Counted from the first letter of the stretch, positions 36,689 to 47,388 are shown. The stretch is DNA of 64,000 nucleotides from Bacteroidota bacterium (GCA_029237825.1 JAQZBQ010000007.1:1-64000); one strand, 5' to 3'. Numbers and translations: made by a program. Notes: a model not told the origin generated them from the letters alone.

Positions 36689-37564
36689 TTAAAACACAAC
36701 ATAATCCTGCGGATTTATGGCAAATCCATTATGCCAGAGTTCAAAATGAAGGTGGTAACCGCGACTGAGTTCACCGGTATTGCCAACCACGCCAATTGGC
36801 TCGCCGGCCTTTACATAATCTCCTATTTTTTTGCTAAGGGACGAATTATGTTTATACACGCTTGTAACATTGCTATTGTGCTGCACCTGAAGCACATAAC
36901 CGTCGTCGGTGGTAAAACCCGCAAAAATTACTGTACCGTCCAGGGTGGCCTTCACCATTTCATTTTCTTTAGCGGCAATATCCACCCCAAAATGTTCTTC
37001 CCGGAGGTTATAGGAGCTAGTAATGATTCCTTTCACTGGCGTAAAAAAGAAAAAACTGCTTAGTGCGGTAATTTTGTTTGCCGACACCTTATCACTGGTT
37101 GAAGCTAACTGGTTGGTTTCTATGTCGGTACGCAATTTTTGATCTTGCTCACTCGGATGAATAGGGATATTGGCATATTTACCGGTAGTATCCCGCGGTG
37201 GTTTAGGAGGCTTCCCCTCCGTTTTACCCGAGAATACATTTAATAGATTCGCAATATACCAGTCACGCGAACTCAGAGTGCTTTCGAGTGAATCTGCTCG
37301 GGCCGTAAGGCGGATAATATCCTTACGGTCGTTCACATTTCCGTAACCCGGAATGTATTCCCGTAATGGCGTAAACGCAACCAGACTAATTACAAGGGTG
37401 GTCATAACTATGGTGATTGAACCCAGTAAAATAATTAGCCCTAAAGGTGAAAGACGTAATGAAAATTTTTCCGCAAAAGAATCGTCGTTTAGTATAACCA
37501 GACGGTACTTATTCCGCAATTGGTTGGTAAATATTTTCCAACGACTATTTTTAGATTCTGGCAT
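36689..37564 (-). CDS. M23 family metallopeptidase (LytM-type)
   Basis: A 291-residue zinc endopeptidase or degenerate relative acting on peptidoglycan stem bridges. One transmembrane helix (about 38-63), a ~100-residue linker with coiled-coil tendency, then the M23 domain from about residue 185. Zinc ligands are HFGVD (H and D) and HLHFE (first His before the catalytic Glu region), all present, so it is likely active. It sits upstream of atpB in the same direction but with a separate promoter in between. In many Bacteroidota this gene neighbours a bactofilin, here found 9 kb away. Confidence 0.9.
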   Translation of the reverse strand: MPESKNSRWKIFTNQLRNKYRLVILNDDSFAEKFSLRLSPLGLIILLGSITIVMTTLVISLVAFTPLREYIPGYGNVNDRKDIIRLTARADSLESTLSSRDWYIANLLNVFSGKTEGKPPKPPRDTTGKYANIPIHPSEQDQKLRTDIETNQLASTSDKVSANKITALSSFFFFTPVKGIITSSYNLREEHFGVDIAAKENEMVKATLDGTVIFAGFTTDDGYVLQVQHNSNVTSVYKHNSSLSKKIGDYVKAGEPIGVVGNTGELSRGYHLHFELWHNGFAINPQDYVVF

Positions 37565-37613
37565 ACGATCGACACAAAATTATACTAAATTTACGATTTT
37601 GACGTTATCCGCT

Positions 37614-37621
37614 TATTTTTG
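37614..37621 (+). promoter_or_regulatory. -7 box before the PorW/SprE gene
   Basis: TATTTTTG matches TAnnTTTG and lies only 8 bases before the TTG start at 37630, so the message would be almost leaderless. No convincing -33 TTTG at the right spacing was found. Confidence 0.4.
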
Positions 37622-37629
37622 AACCTTTT

Positions 37630-40332
37630 TTGAATTCCAAAAACAAATATCTGTTTATTTTTTTGGTCCTTTTCATCTTCCTTTCGGGATGTAAAACCAA
37701 TAAGAATACATTTATCCACCGAGGCTATCATAATTTAACGGCCCGTTTCAACGGTTATTATTACGCCACTGAAAGTATTAAAGAGGGCGAAGCAAAAATT
37801 GTAAGCAGCTATAAATACGATTACGACAGGCTTCTGCCGGTATTTCTTGTTCCCAATAACGAAACAGCGAAAACTACTTTTCCGGATTTTGACAAGGCCA
37901 TTAAGAAATCATCAAATGCCATTCAGCGCCATACGATTAAGGATAAGAAGAACAATGAGATTACAACAGCTGGAAAATGGATTGACAATAACTGGAACGT
38001 AATTGGCATTTCCCATTTTTATAAACGTGAATTTTTCTCCGGAATTGAAGCATTTGAATATGTGATCAGAAGTTACAAGTCCAAAGACCGTTATAAAGCC
38101 TTTATTTGGTTAGCCCGGTCCTACAACGAAATCGGCGCACCATCGCAAGCTGAACCAATCATAAGCTTGTTAAAAGAGGACAAAAAAATATCAAAATATG
38201 CCAAAAAAGAATTACCTGCCGTTCAGGCAGATTATTACATCAAACGCGGGTTATACAAGGAAGCGGAAAAGGCGTTACTGGCAGCAATTAAAGGAGGCGG
38301 TGATCCAAAAAAAGACAATTTTGTTGGAAAACTAACTAAAATTATAAATGGACGTCCGTCGAAGAAAAAGCGTGCACGATATTCATTTATTCTTGCTCAG
38401 CTTTACGAAGAGCGGAAAGACAACAAAAAAGCGGTTCAATATTATAAAAAGGTTGTTGATTTGAAACCTGAGTATGAAATCTTGTTTCACGCTAAAATGA
38501 AACAAGCCCGTTTGGTTGATGTTAAATCAGCAAACCTTGCCCGTTTAAAACGCGATCTCCTTAACATGGCGCGGGACGTTAAAAACACAGAATACCTGGA
38601 TGTACTTTATTATACATTGGGGGAGATTTACGAAAAAGAGAACAATCTCAACGAAGCGTTTGCAAACTATAAATTGTCTGTAAAAAACAGTATCCAAAAC
38701 CCAAAACAAAAGGCTCTTTCATATTTAAAGTTAGGCGAGCTGAGCTTTGAACAGGCCGATTATACATCCGCTGGTGGATATTATGATAGTACGATGATTA
38801 CGCTTCCAAAAGACTACAAAGATTATCAAACCATTAGTAAACGTAAAGAAACCCTGGAGACGCTTATTGGATACATACGCACGATACAGCGTGAAGACAG
38901 TTTGCAACGCATTGCCAAAATGTCGGAAACCGACAGAACACGCTTCATTGAAAAATTGATTAAAAGATTCGAAGAAGAAGAGGAACGTAAAAAAGAAGAA
39001 CTTGAGGCCTTACAGGCTCAAAACGAAAACCCGAATTATAATGCAACCCCGGTTCCAAATAACGGAATGCCTAACATGAATACCGGCGCTAAAGGAGAAT
39101 GGTATTTTTACAATCAAACCACACTCAGTTTTGGTATAAACGACTTCATTAAGAAATGGGGGAACAGGAAGCTGGAAGATAACTGGAGACGAAGTCAGAA
39201 AGCTATTACCATCGAAAATCAAAATACCGGTGATAATCCTGAAGATTCTTTAAATCCGGCAGTTGCTGTTACAAATTCGATTACGCCGAAAGATAAAAAA
39301 ACCGTCGAGTATTATTTAACTGATCTGCCCTTGGCTGATTCTTCAATGGCAAAATCTAACAAGATTGTAATTGATGCTTTTTATAATCTCGGAAGTACTT
39401 ATAAAGATGAGTTGAATAATAATAAGAAAGCAATCGGTACGTTCGAAGAATTGAATAACAGGTATTCGGATCACAAATACAAGCTAGCCACCTATTTTCA
39501 ACTCTACCGGATTTTTACCGATGTGAAAAATAAAACTCAGGCCGATTTCTATAAGAATAAAATTCTGAATGAATATCCAAATAGCGAATACGCGCAAATT
39601 ATTAAAAACCCTAATTATATATCCGATAAAAATGCACAAAAAGGGGAAGTTGAATTGTTTTATGTAGAAACCTATAACGAGTTTGCGCTCGGAAATTACA
39701 ACACTGCATTTGAGAAAAGCAAAGAATCGGAAAGCAAGTTTGGGAAGACCGACTATTCGCCAAAATTTGCTTTTATTAAGGCAATGAGCATAGGGAAATT
39801 GAAAGGTATTGATTCACTTGAAGCTGCGCTTAAACGTGTTCAGATTTTTTATCCAAAGGATCCTGTAACAAAACAGGCGCAGGATATATTGGAAATTGTA
39901 TATAATATGAAGCACCCGAGTGAAGCTTCAGGAAATGGTGCGATTCAGCAAAAAGATACGTTTAGCCTCAACTTAAATTCACAACATTTTGTAATTGCGA
40001 TTTGCCCGGATGATGCGGCCATTGCAAATGTATTTAAAACAGCTGTGGCCGATTATAACGAGAATTTCTATAGCAACGCTGATCTGACCATATCAAGCAG
40101 CCTCTTTGGAAACGCCGACCAAATCACCATCATCAAAACCTTTGACAACTCAAAAGAAGCGTTGCAGTATATTGAAAATTTGAGCAAGGATCAAACTGTT
40201 TTTGCCGGCAGGATTAAACGTGAGCTATTCACTATTATGGCAATATCCGTTGAAAATTTACCAAGGCTTTACCGTAAAAAACAAGTCAGTTACTATAAGC
40301 CTTTTTACGACGATCATTACTTACCTAAATAA
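37630..40332 (+). CDS. porW: PorW/SprE-like type IX secretion lipoprotein with TPRs
   Basis: A 900-residue outer-membrane lipoprotein required for T9SS function and gliding in model species. A lipoprotein signal (LFIFLVLFIFLSGC, Cys20) is followed by the family-typical opening HRGYHNLTARFNGYYYA. TPR arrays occupy about residues 120-410 and 600-760; a coiled, charged segment (about 425-465) and a low-complexity Asn/Pro stretch separate them. Start codon is TTG with a promoter box immediately upstream. Its presence fits the three T9SS cargo proteins in this window. Identification rests on the opening motif and architecture. Confidence 0.82.
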   Translation: MNSKNKYLFIFLVLFIFLSGCKTNKNTFIHRGYHNLTARFNGYYYATESIKEGEAKIVSSYKYDYDRLLPVFLVPNNETAKTTFPDFDKAIKKSSNAIQRHTIKDKKNNEITTAGKWIDNNWNVIGISHFYKREFFSGIEAFEYVIRSYKSKDRYKAFIWLARSYNEIGAPSQAEPIISLLKEDKKISKYAKKELPAVQADYYIKRGLYKEAEKALLAAIKGGGDPKKDNFVGKLTKIINGRPSKKKRARYSFILAQLYEERKDNKKAVQYYKKVVDLKPEYEILFHAKMKQARLVDVKSANLARLKRDLLNMARDVKNTEYLDVLYYTLGEIYEKENNLNEAFANYKLSVKNSIQNPKQKALSYLKLGELSFEQADYTSAGGYYDSTMITLPKDYKDYQTISKRKETLETLIGYIRTIQREDSLQRIAKMSETDRTRFIEKLIKRFEEEEERKKEELEALQAQNENPNYNATPVPNNGMPNMNTGAKGEWYFYNQTTLSFGINDFIKKWGNRKLEDNWRRSQKAITIENQNTGDNPEDSLNPAVAVTNSITPKDKKTVEYYLTDLPLADSSMAKSNKIVIDAFYNLGSTYKDELNNNKKAIGTFEELNNRYSDHKYKLATYFQLYRIFTDVKNKTQADFYKNKILNEYPNSEYAQIIKNPNYISDKNAQKGEVELFYVETYNEFALGNYNTAFEKSKESESKFGKTDYSPKFAFIKAMSIGKLKGIDSLEAALKRVQIFYPKDPVTKQAQDILEIVYNMKHPSEASGNGAIQQKDTFSLNLNSQHFVIAICPDDAAIANVFKTAVADYNENFYSNADLTISSSLFGNADQITIIKTFDNSKEALQYIENLSKDQTVFAGRIKRELFTIMAISVENLPRLYRKKQVSYYKPFYDDHYLPK

Positions 40333-40335
40333 GAT

Positions 40336-43300
40336 TTATTTTAATAAGGTAACATGACCAACGTATTTATGTAAATTTCCTTTAAAATCAGTTACTTCGA
40401 TTTTATAAACATATACTTCTTGTTTGGCAATATTCGCGCCGCCTTTAGCCTTACCATCCCAACCCGCATAGATGTCGTTGGTATAAAAAATCTTCTCTCC
40501 CCATCTGTCAAAAATCCACATTTCAAATTTATCAATGCTGGTTCCGTAACCTGTAAAGAAATCGTTTACGCCTCGGGTTGAACCAGGTGTAAAAGCGTTT
40601 GGCACATAGAAGGTGAAATCCTGTTCAATTTTTAAACAGGCAGTTGCAAGATCTGAGCAACCGTGTTGGTTAAATACTACCAGATTGACACAGTAATCTC
40701 CACCGCTTTCGTACGCATGAACCGGATTCACAGTTGAATTCAATAATTCTTTACCATCTCCAAAATACCACGACCATGACACGGCATTTGTTGATGTATT
40801 TGTAAAGCTGATTTCCGGATTAGAAGTTGAAGCTTCATTCGGGGTAAATGTAAAACTAGCTTCGGGTACAGGCTGAATGGAAATAGCTGTGTTCTGAGTG
40901 CTAATGCTGGTGCAGCCGTTTACTGTAGTTCCTTTTAATGAAATGGAATAGGTGCCTGTAGTCGTGAAGCAGTGGATTGGACTCTGAGTTCCAACAGTTC
41001 CGGTATTATCTCCAAAATTCCATTCCCACTGAGTCAGTAACCCTGTTGGCGTACTCGTATCAGTAAAACGAGGACAGAATAACGCGCATCCACTGGTGTC
41101 ATCAATCACAAAACTCACTGTTGGATCCGGATAGATCGTAACCTCTTTAGAAATTGTATCCTTGCAGCCGAAGTTATTCGTTACCACCAATATGGGATGG
41201 TAAACACCAGTTTGGTTGTAAATATGACTTGGTCCCTGACTGTTATTGATTGGCGATCCGTCTCCAAATGCCCACAACCACGACTGAACGGTTGCACCAA
41301 GTCCCGGAACAGATGTATCGGTAAACTGGGATGGCAAGTTTAAACATGCATTAGAAACAGAAAAATTCGCTACAGGTAAGGGAAATACGCCTACAGTTTT
41401 TGTTGCGTACGCCAGGCAACCATTCGAGCTAGTTACAGCTAAATTAACATTGAATATACCTGGCGACATAAACAAATGGGTGGGATTTTGTACGGTACTA
41501 TTAGGAGAAAAATCGCCAAAATCCCATTCCCAGGAGGTTAGACTTCCCGAAACCACGGACGACAAATCCGTAAAGGTTACAAGTTTATTACTGCAAACAT
41601 TTGGCGCATTAAAATTAGCGATCGGAGCATGAAAAACGTTAATATCCATCGTATCCGAATTGGAACATTTATTTGCAGAAACCGTTGTAAGGATAACGGT
41701 GTATGTTCCACTGTTTAGGTAATTATGAGCAGGGCTGATTGTTACGGAATCTAACGGGGATGAATCGCCAAAATTCCAATACCATTTCACAAAATTTGAA
41801 CCTGACAAATTAGTAAATTGAGTACTACTGTTAACGCATCCATTAGCAGCGGTGAATGATGCCGACGGTAATGAAAAGACATTTAGCGAATGCGTAACGG
41901 ATGAAATGCAATTATTATTGCTTGTAGCGGTTAAAGTAATTGTAAAAACGCCTGGAGAAGAATAAAAATGCACCGGGTTCAATACACCAGAAGAATTATT
42001 AAGGCCAGAAGAAGGATCACCAAAATTCCAGGTGTAACTGGTAATCGAGCCAGGTGAAATTTGCGAAGTGTTAGTAAAACTGATGCTTGAATTAGCGCAG
42101 ATTGACTTCAATAAAAAATCAGTATTAGGGCTTGGGTAAAAAGGAACAGACAATGAATGAGATTTGATACATCCCAAAGCAGTTTGAATAGTTAAAACAG
42201 GCGTGAAGCTTCCTGCCGCTGAATAAACATGGGTTGGATTTTGAAGAAGGGAGAAATTGCTGCTGCCTGAAAGAGGATCGTTAAAATCCCAACTCCAGGA
42301 AATAATTGAATCATTTCCTTTAACTGAAAGATCTGTAAAGGAAGTTGGAGTGTTTAAACAAACCGTATTTACACTGAATCCGGGAACTGCGGTCGAAATA
42401 AGCGATGGTAAAACTACCGGGAATGATTTCAAGCATCCGAGGTTATCCATCACCGATAAAGTGTAGTTACCAGCCATCACATTGGAAATTGTTGAATTAT
42501 TTCCTCCTGAAGGACTCCATGTATAATTGTAAACACCTCCGCCCCCACTGGGAGTTACAGTTGCACTGGCATTGCTGTAACCGCATGTTGATGCAATGGT
42601 TTGAGTTAGAATTGTAATTGGCGAAGGTTCGGTAACTACAACCGTGGAAGACGCAACACAACCAGTACTATCTGCCACGATTACCGAGTAGGTTCCCGCT
42701 GTTAATCCTGTCAAGGTTTGTATACTGGATCCTGTTGGATCCCAATAGAAGTAATAGGGCGGCACACCTCCCGACCCTGCGGCCGAAACTGCCCCTGTGG
42801 ATGTTGAATTACACGTAATGTTAGTGTGGGAAGTAGTAGCTGTTACAGCAGTGGCGGGTTGGCTGATGTTAACGTTCGCCGATTTCGTGCACCCTAAATT
42901 ATCTGTTACTAGTACAGAATAGGTGCCAGCTGCTAAGTTTCCTAATATAGATGTAGTTGTGCTATTAACAGACCATAAATATTTATAACCTGGCACTCCA
43001 CCACTTGCATAAACTGACGCTGTGCCGTTTGTCCCTCCAAAACAACCTACAGCAGTCGTTCCTGTGTACAGGGTTATCGGTGTCTCAGTAATCACCGCAA
43101 CTGTAGCTGAATTTGAACATAACGCTCCTACATTATCAAAAACTGTCAATGTATAGGTTCCTGCTCCAACAGAAATTGTTGGCGTTGTGGCGCCGTTACT
43201 CCATAAAAAGGAATAAGGGGCCTGGCCACCCGACGCAGATCCCGTAACGGTTGTTGTACCTAAAGGGCACACCATTGCGGGAGTAGTGATACTTGCTATT

Positions 43301-46300
43301 ATAGGAGGATTTTGAACAACGTTCACACATGCAGAAGCAATGCATCCCCCGGCGTCGGTCACATTTACGCAATGCGTGCCAGCCTGAACAATTTGAGTTG
43401 AACCTGTTGCATTATTGTCCCACGCATACGAAAAGCCTCCAAACCCTCCGCTCGCTGATACTGACACTGAAGTAGAAGACCCATAACATATATTTCCTGG
43501 CTGTGTTATAGTGGCAGTAAGGGCATTGTTGGCTGCTTGCACCGCGACTGTATTAAATGCGGTGCAACCCAGATAATCAACAACGGTTACAGTATAATTT
43601 CCTGAATACACACTTATATTTTGAGAGTTACTTCCATTACTCCAGGAGTAAGTATAGGAACCGTTACCTCCGGATGCCGAAGAAGACACGGCTATTGCTG
43701 CACTACACGAGATTAACGCTGCAGGCGTTGCCGTAACAGTTAATGGCGTAGGTTGTGCAATAGTAATTGCAGAAGTAGTTACAACACAATTTCTGAAATC
43801 AGTTACAATAACAGAGTAATTACCGGCAGTTAAATTACCCGCTACCTGTGTGGTTTGTGTTGGAGCGGTATTCCATGAATAAAAATAAGGTGTCGTTCCG
43901 CCTGATACATTTACACTAGCAGAACCATTGTTGCCGCCGTTGCAACTCACGTTGTTTACCAACGATAGGGTAGCGGTTAAAGGTGCCGGTTGGCCTACCA
44001 TTACTAGTTGCTGAGTGGTACAAAAATTATTATCGGTTGTGTTTACGGTATGTTGCCCCGCCGATAAACCATTTGCTATTGCAGACGTTGCACCGCTTGG
44101 CAACCATTGATAAGAATAGGGTGGCGACCCGCCTACTCCTGTAATAGTAGCTGAACCAGTACTGCTTCCAAAACAGGAAGTATTTGATACCCCAATTAGA
44201 CTTGATGTTAACGCGGCACCGGGTTGCACAATGGATACCTGCGAAGTTTGGAAACATCCTTTTGCATCAGTGACTGAAACAATATAATTCCCGGCAGACA
44301 AAGTAGAGGGATTCTGTGCAGTGTAGTTTCCCGGCATCCAAAGATAGGTGTAGTTTGCTGTCCCTCCCGAAGGCATAGCAGTAGCCGAACCGTTAGTTCC
44401 TCCATAACAGCTCACATGGTTATTAACGCTTACAGAAACTGTTAAAGGCGCCGGCTGATTTACAGCGATTGAACTTGTTAATGCACACCCTAAGCCATCT
44501 GTAACAGTTACGCTGAAGTTTCCCGCTAATAACCCCGTAGCTGTCGCGGTAGATCCCCCGTAAGGCGCCCATGAATAATAATAAGGTTGAGTTCCTCCTG
44601 CAGCTACTACAGTGGCTTTTCCATCACTGCTTCCAAAACAACTTGTTGCAGTGGTATTTACTACGGCATTAATAGGTGGGGCCTGATTTATTGCAACTGA
44701 TGCTGAAGCAGTACAACCTATAGCATCTGTAATTATTAATACATAATTGCCCGCTACCGCAGACAATGTGGGTCCGTTTTGGCCATTACTCCATGAATAA
44801 GTATATGGTAACTGTCCGCCGGACACAAAAGGATTTACCGTTGCTGTTGCTCCATTACAAACTGTTTGAGGAACTGGCATTACAATATTTAAGGCAGTAT
44901 TTTGGACTACCGAAACGCAAGATACTGAAATGCATCCCCCACCGTCTGTCACAGTTGCACAATAATTGCCAGCCCCAACTACAATGCTATTTGATGTTGA
45001 ATTATTGCTCCAAAGAAAGGAATATCCGCCAAATCCGCCCGATGCAGATACATTAAGCGTCGTAGTTCCTCCGTTACATAGCACTGTAGGTTGGTTAACA
45101 GAAGAAACCAGGGCGCTGTTTGAAGCTAAAACTGTTACCGAATTGGTTCCGGTACAACCTAAGGCATCAGTTACTGTAACAACATACGTCCCAGAATAAA
45201 CATTTGTAGAACTGGATTGCGCACCGTTACTCCAAAGATACGTCAACGCTCCTGACCCTCCCGATGCAGTTGCGCTAATAGTAGCAAAGGTTCCGCAGGA
45301 GATCGAATTATTTGGAGAAGTTACAACACTAACCTGAGGATTTGACGCAATGGTGATTACTGAGGATGTTGAACATCCTATACCAGAGTTACTGTTTATT
45401 GTAACACTGTAGGTGCCGGCATTTAAATTATAAATGGATGGTGTATTCTGCCCGTTGCTCCAGGAATAGCTGTAAGGGGCAAACCCTCCCGAAACACTTG
45501 TAGTAATATTGGCACTTTGGCCGAAGCATACAACAGAAGGTGCGTTTAATTGAACAGTTAAAGGAGGTGCAATTTTAATAACCATTTGATCGGAAACACC
45601 AATGCAGGAGCCGTTTCCAGTTGAACTGAATGTTAGAATGATAGTTCCCGATAATAATTCTGATTGCGTGGGTGTATAAATTGCGGTTGGAGAGGTGTTA
45701 TCAGGAGAAAATTGCCCGTTGCCTCCGCTCCAGACACCACCGGTTGCACCAGAAACACTCCCAGCTAAATTTACACTTGTTCCGCATAATGTTTGATCTG
45801 GCCCCGCATTTATTGAAGGCGTCGGACTTACGGTAACTGTAATATTTGAAATTTGAGGGGGACAGGCCGGATAATTTTTATCATACACGATTAATGAATA
45901 ATTTCCGCCCGTAGTTGCTGTATAACTTAATGAGGTGCCAACTACTGTGCCAGAGCCGTTCGTACCGTTTGTCCACGTATATGTATAAGGTGGTACGCCG
46001 CCATTAACATTTCCGGTTAAAACAATTCCTGCAGGATTATTCGCGCAAAATATTGCCGGATTAGGTGAAATAGTATTGATAATGGGCGGAGAAAAATGTA
46101 TGCGTACAGTATCACAGAAGAGACCGGATGAAACACACGCGCCAGCGGCTGGCTGACCGCAAACCATATAATCAACAAAAGGCGGGGCTCCTGCCTGGGC
46201 TGTTACAACCGTTGAGTCACATCCGGTAGTACAACTTAAATAGGAGTTATAAGCTCCCTGCGTTCCCGGGTAAACAGAAGTCCAGGAAATGGATGAATTT

Positions 46301-46803
46301 ACAAGGAGGCCAGATGCATACATTGTTGTAGAGCATCCGTTTCCAATCGTATCATCCGGAGATACTCCCGGCGCCGCTATGGAGGTGATGGCATAGGTGT
46401 TGATGTTGTTGCCGGGCTTACAAAAAGTTAGTGAATAAGGTCCCGGCCCGTTTAAACATATTGGCGAACCTACTGCTACTTGTGGTCCGCAATTTATTTG
46501 ATAAAAAAGGGCGCCAGGAGGCACCGCTCCGGATGCAATCTGGAAATTAATGGCTACAGCCTGAGGTGATAGCAAGATTTTAAATTCAACGCATTTATCC
46601 GGCGCAACAGTTCCACAACAGTTCCCCACTCTTGGTAGGGCGGTGGAAGTCCATGTACCATTCGGACTTGACGATAAATTAACGTTGAAAAAAGGAGTTA
46701 CAGGGTCGCAGTTCCCGGACGGCTGGCCAAAGGAGAGTTTTGTTATTACTAACAAAAAAACTGGTAAAAAGTTGTACCTGAAAACTTCGGAAAATACCTT
46801 CAT
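40336..46803 (-). CDS. giant SprB-repeat/PKD adhesin with type B T9SS domain
   Basis: 2155 residues. Signal peptide about 1-26 (ending LSFGQ), a ~225-residue N-terminal domain, then about 15 SprB-type repeats (residues ~240-1470) recognisable by SGG-x-PY-x-Y-x-W and GTYSVTVTD-x-x-GC. Seven PKD domains follow (~1480-2060, each with W-x-W-x-FGD). The end is a gliding-motility/CHU_C type B sorting domain (~2063-2155, FYVPNAFTPG to GHVTLLK). It resembles SprB, the mobile surface adhesin that gliding cells move, though smaller. It lies only 3 bases from the stop of porW, transcribed convergently. Confidence 0.88.
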   Translation of the reverse strand: MKVFSEVFRYNFLPVFLLVITKLSFGQPSGNCDPVTPFFNVNLSSSPNGTWTSTALPRVGNCCGTVAPDKCVEFKILLSPQAVAINFQIASGAVPPGALFYQINCGPQVAVGSPICLNGPGPYSLTFCKPGNNINTYAITSIAAPGVSPDDTIGNGCSTTMYASGLLVNSSISWTSVYPGTQGAYNSYLSCTTGCDSTVVTAQAGAPPFVDYMVCGQPAAGACVSSGLFCDTVRIHFSPPIINTISPNPAIFCANNPAGIVLTGNVNGGVPPYTYTWTNGTNGSGTVVGTSLSYTATTGGNYSLIVYDKNYPACPPQISNITVTVSPTPSINAGPDQTLCGTSVNLAGSVSGATGGVWSGGNGQFSPDNTSPTAIYTPTQSELLSGTIILTFSSTGNGSCIGVSDQMVIKIAPPLTVQLNAPSVVCFGQSANITTSVSGGFAPYSYSWSNGQNTPSIYNLNAGTYSVTINSNSGIGCSTSSVITIASNPQVSVVTSPNNSISCGTFATISATASGGSGALTYLWSNGAQSSSTNVYSGTYVVTVTDALGCTGTNSVTVLASNSALVSSVNQPTVLCNGGTTTLNVSASGGFGGYSFLWSNNSTSNSIVVGAGNYCATVTDGGGCISVSCVSVVQNTALNIVMPVPQTVCNGATATVNPFVSGGQLPYTYSWSNGQNGPTLSAVAGNYVLIITDAIGCTASASVAINQAPPINAVVNTTATSCFGSSDGKATVVAAGGTQPYYYSWAPYGGSTATATGLLAGNFSVTVTDGLGCALTSSIAVNQPAPLTVSVSVNNHVSCYGGTNGSATAMPSGGTANYTYLWMPGNYTAQNPSTLSAGNYIVSVTDAKGCFQTSQVSIVQPGAALTSSLIGVSNTSCFGSSTGSATITGVGGSPPYSYQWLPSGATSAIANGLSAGQHTVNTTDNNFCTTQQLVMVGQPAPLTATLSLVNNVSCNGGNNGSASVNVSGGTTPYFYSWNTAPTQTTQVAGNLTAGNYSVIVTDFRNCVVTTSAITIAQPTPLTVTATPAALISCSAAIAVSSSASGGNGSYTYSWSNGSNSQNISVYSGNYTVTVVDYLGCTAFNTVAVQAANNALTATITQPGNICYGSSTSVSVSASGGFGGFSYAWDNNATGSTQIVQAGTHCVNVTDAGGCIASACVNVVQNPPIIASITTPAMVCPLGTTTVTGSASGGQAPYSFLWSNGATTPTISVGAGTYTLTVFDNVGALCSNSATVAVITETPITLYTGTTAVGCFGGTNGTASVYASGGVPGYKYLWSVNSTTTSILGNLAAGTYSVLVTDNLGCTKSANVNISQPATAVTATTSHTNITCNSTSTGAVSAAGSGGVPPYYFYWDPTGSSIQTLTGLTAGTYSVIVADSTGCVASSTVVVTEPSPITILTQTIASTCGYSNASATVTPSGGGGVYNYTWSPSGGNNSTISNVMAGNYTLSVMDNLGCLKSFPVVLPSLISTAVPGFSVNTVCLNTPTSFTDLSVKGNDSIISWSWDFNDPLSGSSNFSLLQNPTHVYSAAGSFTPVLTIQTALGCIKSHSLSVPFYPSPNTDFLLKSICANSSISFTNTSQISPGSITSYTWNFGDPSSGLNNSSGVLNPVHFYSSPGVFTITLTATSNNNCISSVTHSLNVFSLPSASFTAANGCVNSSTQFTNLSGSNFVKWYWNFGDSSPLDSVTISPAHNYLNSGTYTVILTTVSANKCSNSDTMDINVFHAPIANFNAPNVCSNKLVTFTDLSSVVSGSLTSWEWDFGDFSPNSTVQNPTHLFMSPGIFNVNLAVTSSNGCLAYATKTVGVFPLPVANFSVSNACLNLPSQFTDTSVPGLGATVQSWLWAFGDGSPINNSQGPSHIYNQTGVYHPILVVTNNFGCKDTISKEVTIYPDPTVSFVIDDTSGCALFCPRFTDTSTPTGLLTQWEWNFGDNTGTVGTQSPIHCFTTTGTYSISLKGTTVNGCTSISTQNTAISIQPVPEASFTFTPNEASTSNPEISFTNTSTNAVSWSWYFGDGKELLNSTVNPVHAYESGGDYCVNLVVFNQHGCSDLATACLKIEQDFTFYVPNAFTPGSTRGVNDFFTGYGTSIDKFEMWIFDRWGEKIFYTNDIYAGWDGKAKGGANIAKQEVYVYKIEVTDFKGNLHKYVGHVTLLK
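43129..43713 (-). repeat. higher-order repeat block B within the adhesin
   Basis: Residues about 1031-1225, three consecutive SprB-type units that match units at residues 501-695 (44719-45303) in order and in distinctive features: NALTATITQPG, the GGFGGF-x-YAWDNN unit and the C-x-x-VVQN linker. Confidence 0.6.
44719..45303 (-). repeat. higher-order repeat block A within the adhesin
   Basis: Residues about 501-695. It carries SALVSSVNQPT, GGFGGYSFLWSNN, CISVSCVSVVQN in the same order as block B at 43129-43713, so three repeats were duplicated as one piece. Confidence 0.6.
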
Positions 46804-46820
46804 TTTATCGCTAAAAAGAT

Positions 46821-46828
46821 CAAAATTA
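46821..46828 (-). promoter_or_regulatory. -7 box of the adhesin gene
   Basis: Minus-strand TAATTTTG matches TAnnTTTG, 18 bases upstream of the ATG at 46803. No clear -33 TTTG was seen. Confidence 0.4.
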
Positions 46829-46977
46829 AACTAAATTAAGGTCGATTCCCTATTATTAACTCATTCAAACCGCCTTTTTAATCACCTGATTTAACCAATT
46901 ATAAAACCAATGCCTAAAGTAATTGTAATGGAAAATCAATGAATTTCACTATATTCGTATATCAAAATACTAGTGCC

Positions 46978-47388
46978 ATGTTTCAAAAACCAAACAAATC
47001 TACTTCCGTTGACAGTTCCTCTATTAATTTAATAGGAAATGGAACCTTTATTACGGGCGACATCAATTCCAATGGTGATGTTCGAATAGACGGAACTTTA
47101 AAAGGAAATATTTCGATTTCCGGAAAATTGGTCGTAGGTCCGTCAGGAAACATTGAAGGAAATGTCATTTGTCAAAATGCTGACATTTCAGGTGAAATAA
47201 ACGGCAAGATTAATGTCAGTGAATTACTCTCACTTAAAGCCAGCTCCAAACTATTAGGGGATATTGTTACTACAAAAATTTCTATTGAACCTAATGCCAC
47301 GTTCACCGGAACTTGTAATATGGGCGCAGTAGTGAAAACCATTTCAAATGCAACAGAATCCCGAGAAAAAGCCCCGCAAACCGCTTAA
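46978..47388 (+). CDS. bactofilin (polymer-forming cytoskeletal protein)
   Basis: 136 residues with the bactofilin beta-helix core: INLIGNGTFITGDINSNGDVRIDGTLKGNIS to KLVVGPSGNIEGNV, repeated hydrophobic strand pairs, Pro-free N- and charged C-tails. Bactofilins polymerise without nucleotide into filaments that position cell-wall or motility factors. The start ATG at 46978 was preferred over an in-frame ATG at 46939 that adds a non-family tail. The AtpZ gene starts 41 bases before its stop, so the two overlap. An M23 peptidase usually accompanies bactofilins and one lies at 36.7 kb. Confidence 0.9.
   Translation: MFQKPNKSTSVDSSSINLIGNGTFITGDINSNGDVRIDGTLKGNISISGKLVVGPSGNIEGNVICQNADISGEINGKINVSELLSLKASSKLLGDIVTTKISIEPNATFTGTCNMGAVVKTISNATESREKAPQTA

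Noticed and set aside
40336-46803. CRISPR-like regularity in the adhesin gene
   Set aside because: Repeats are coding, of amino-acid type with variable lengths; no conserved direct repeat with unique spacers, and no cas genes.
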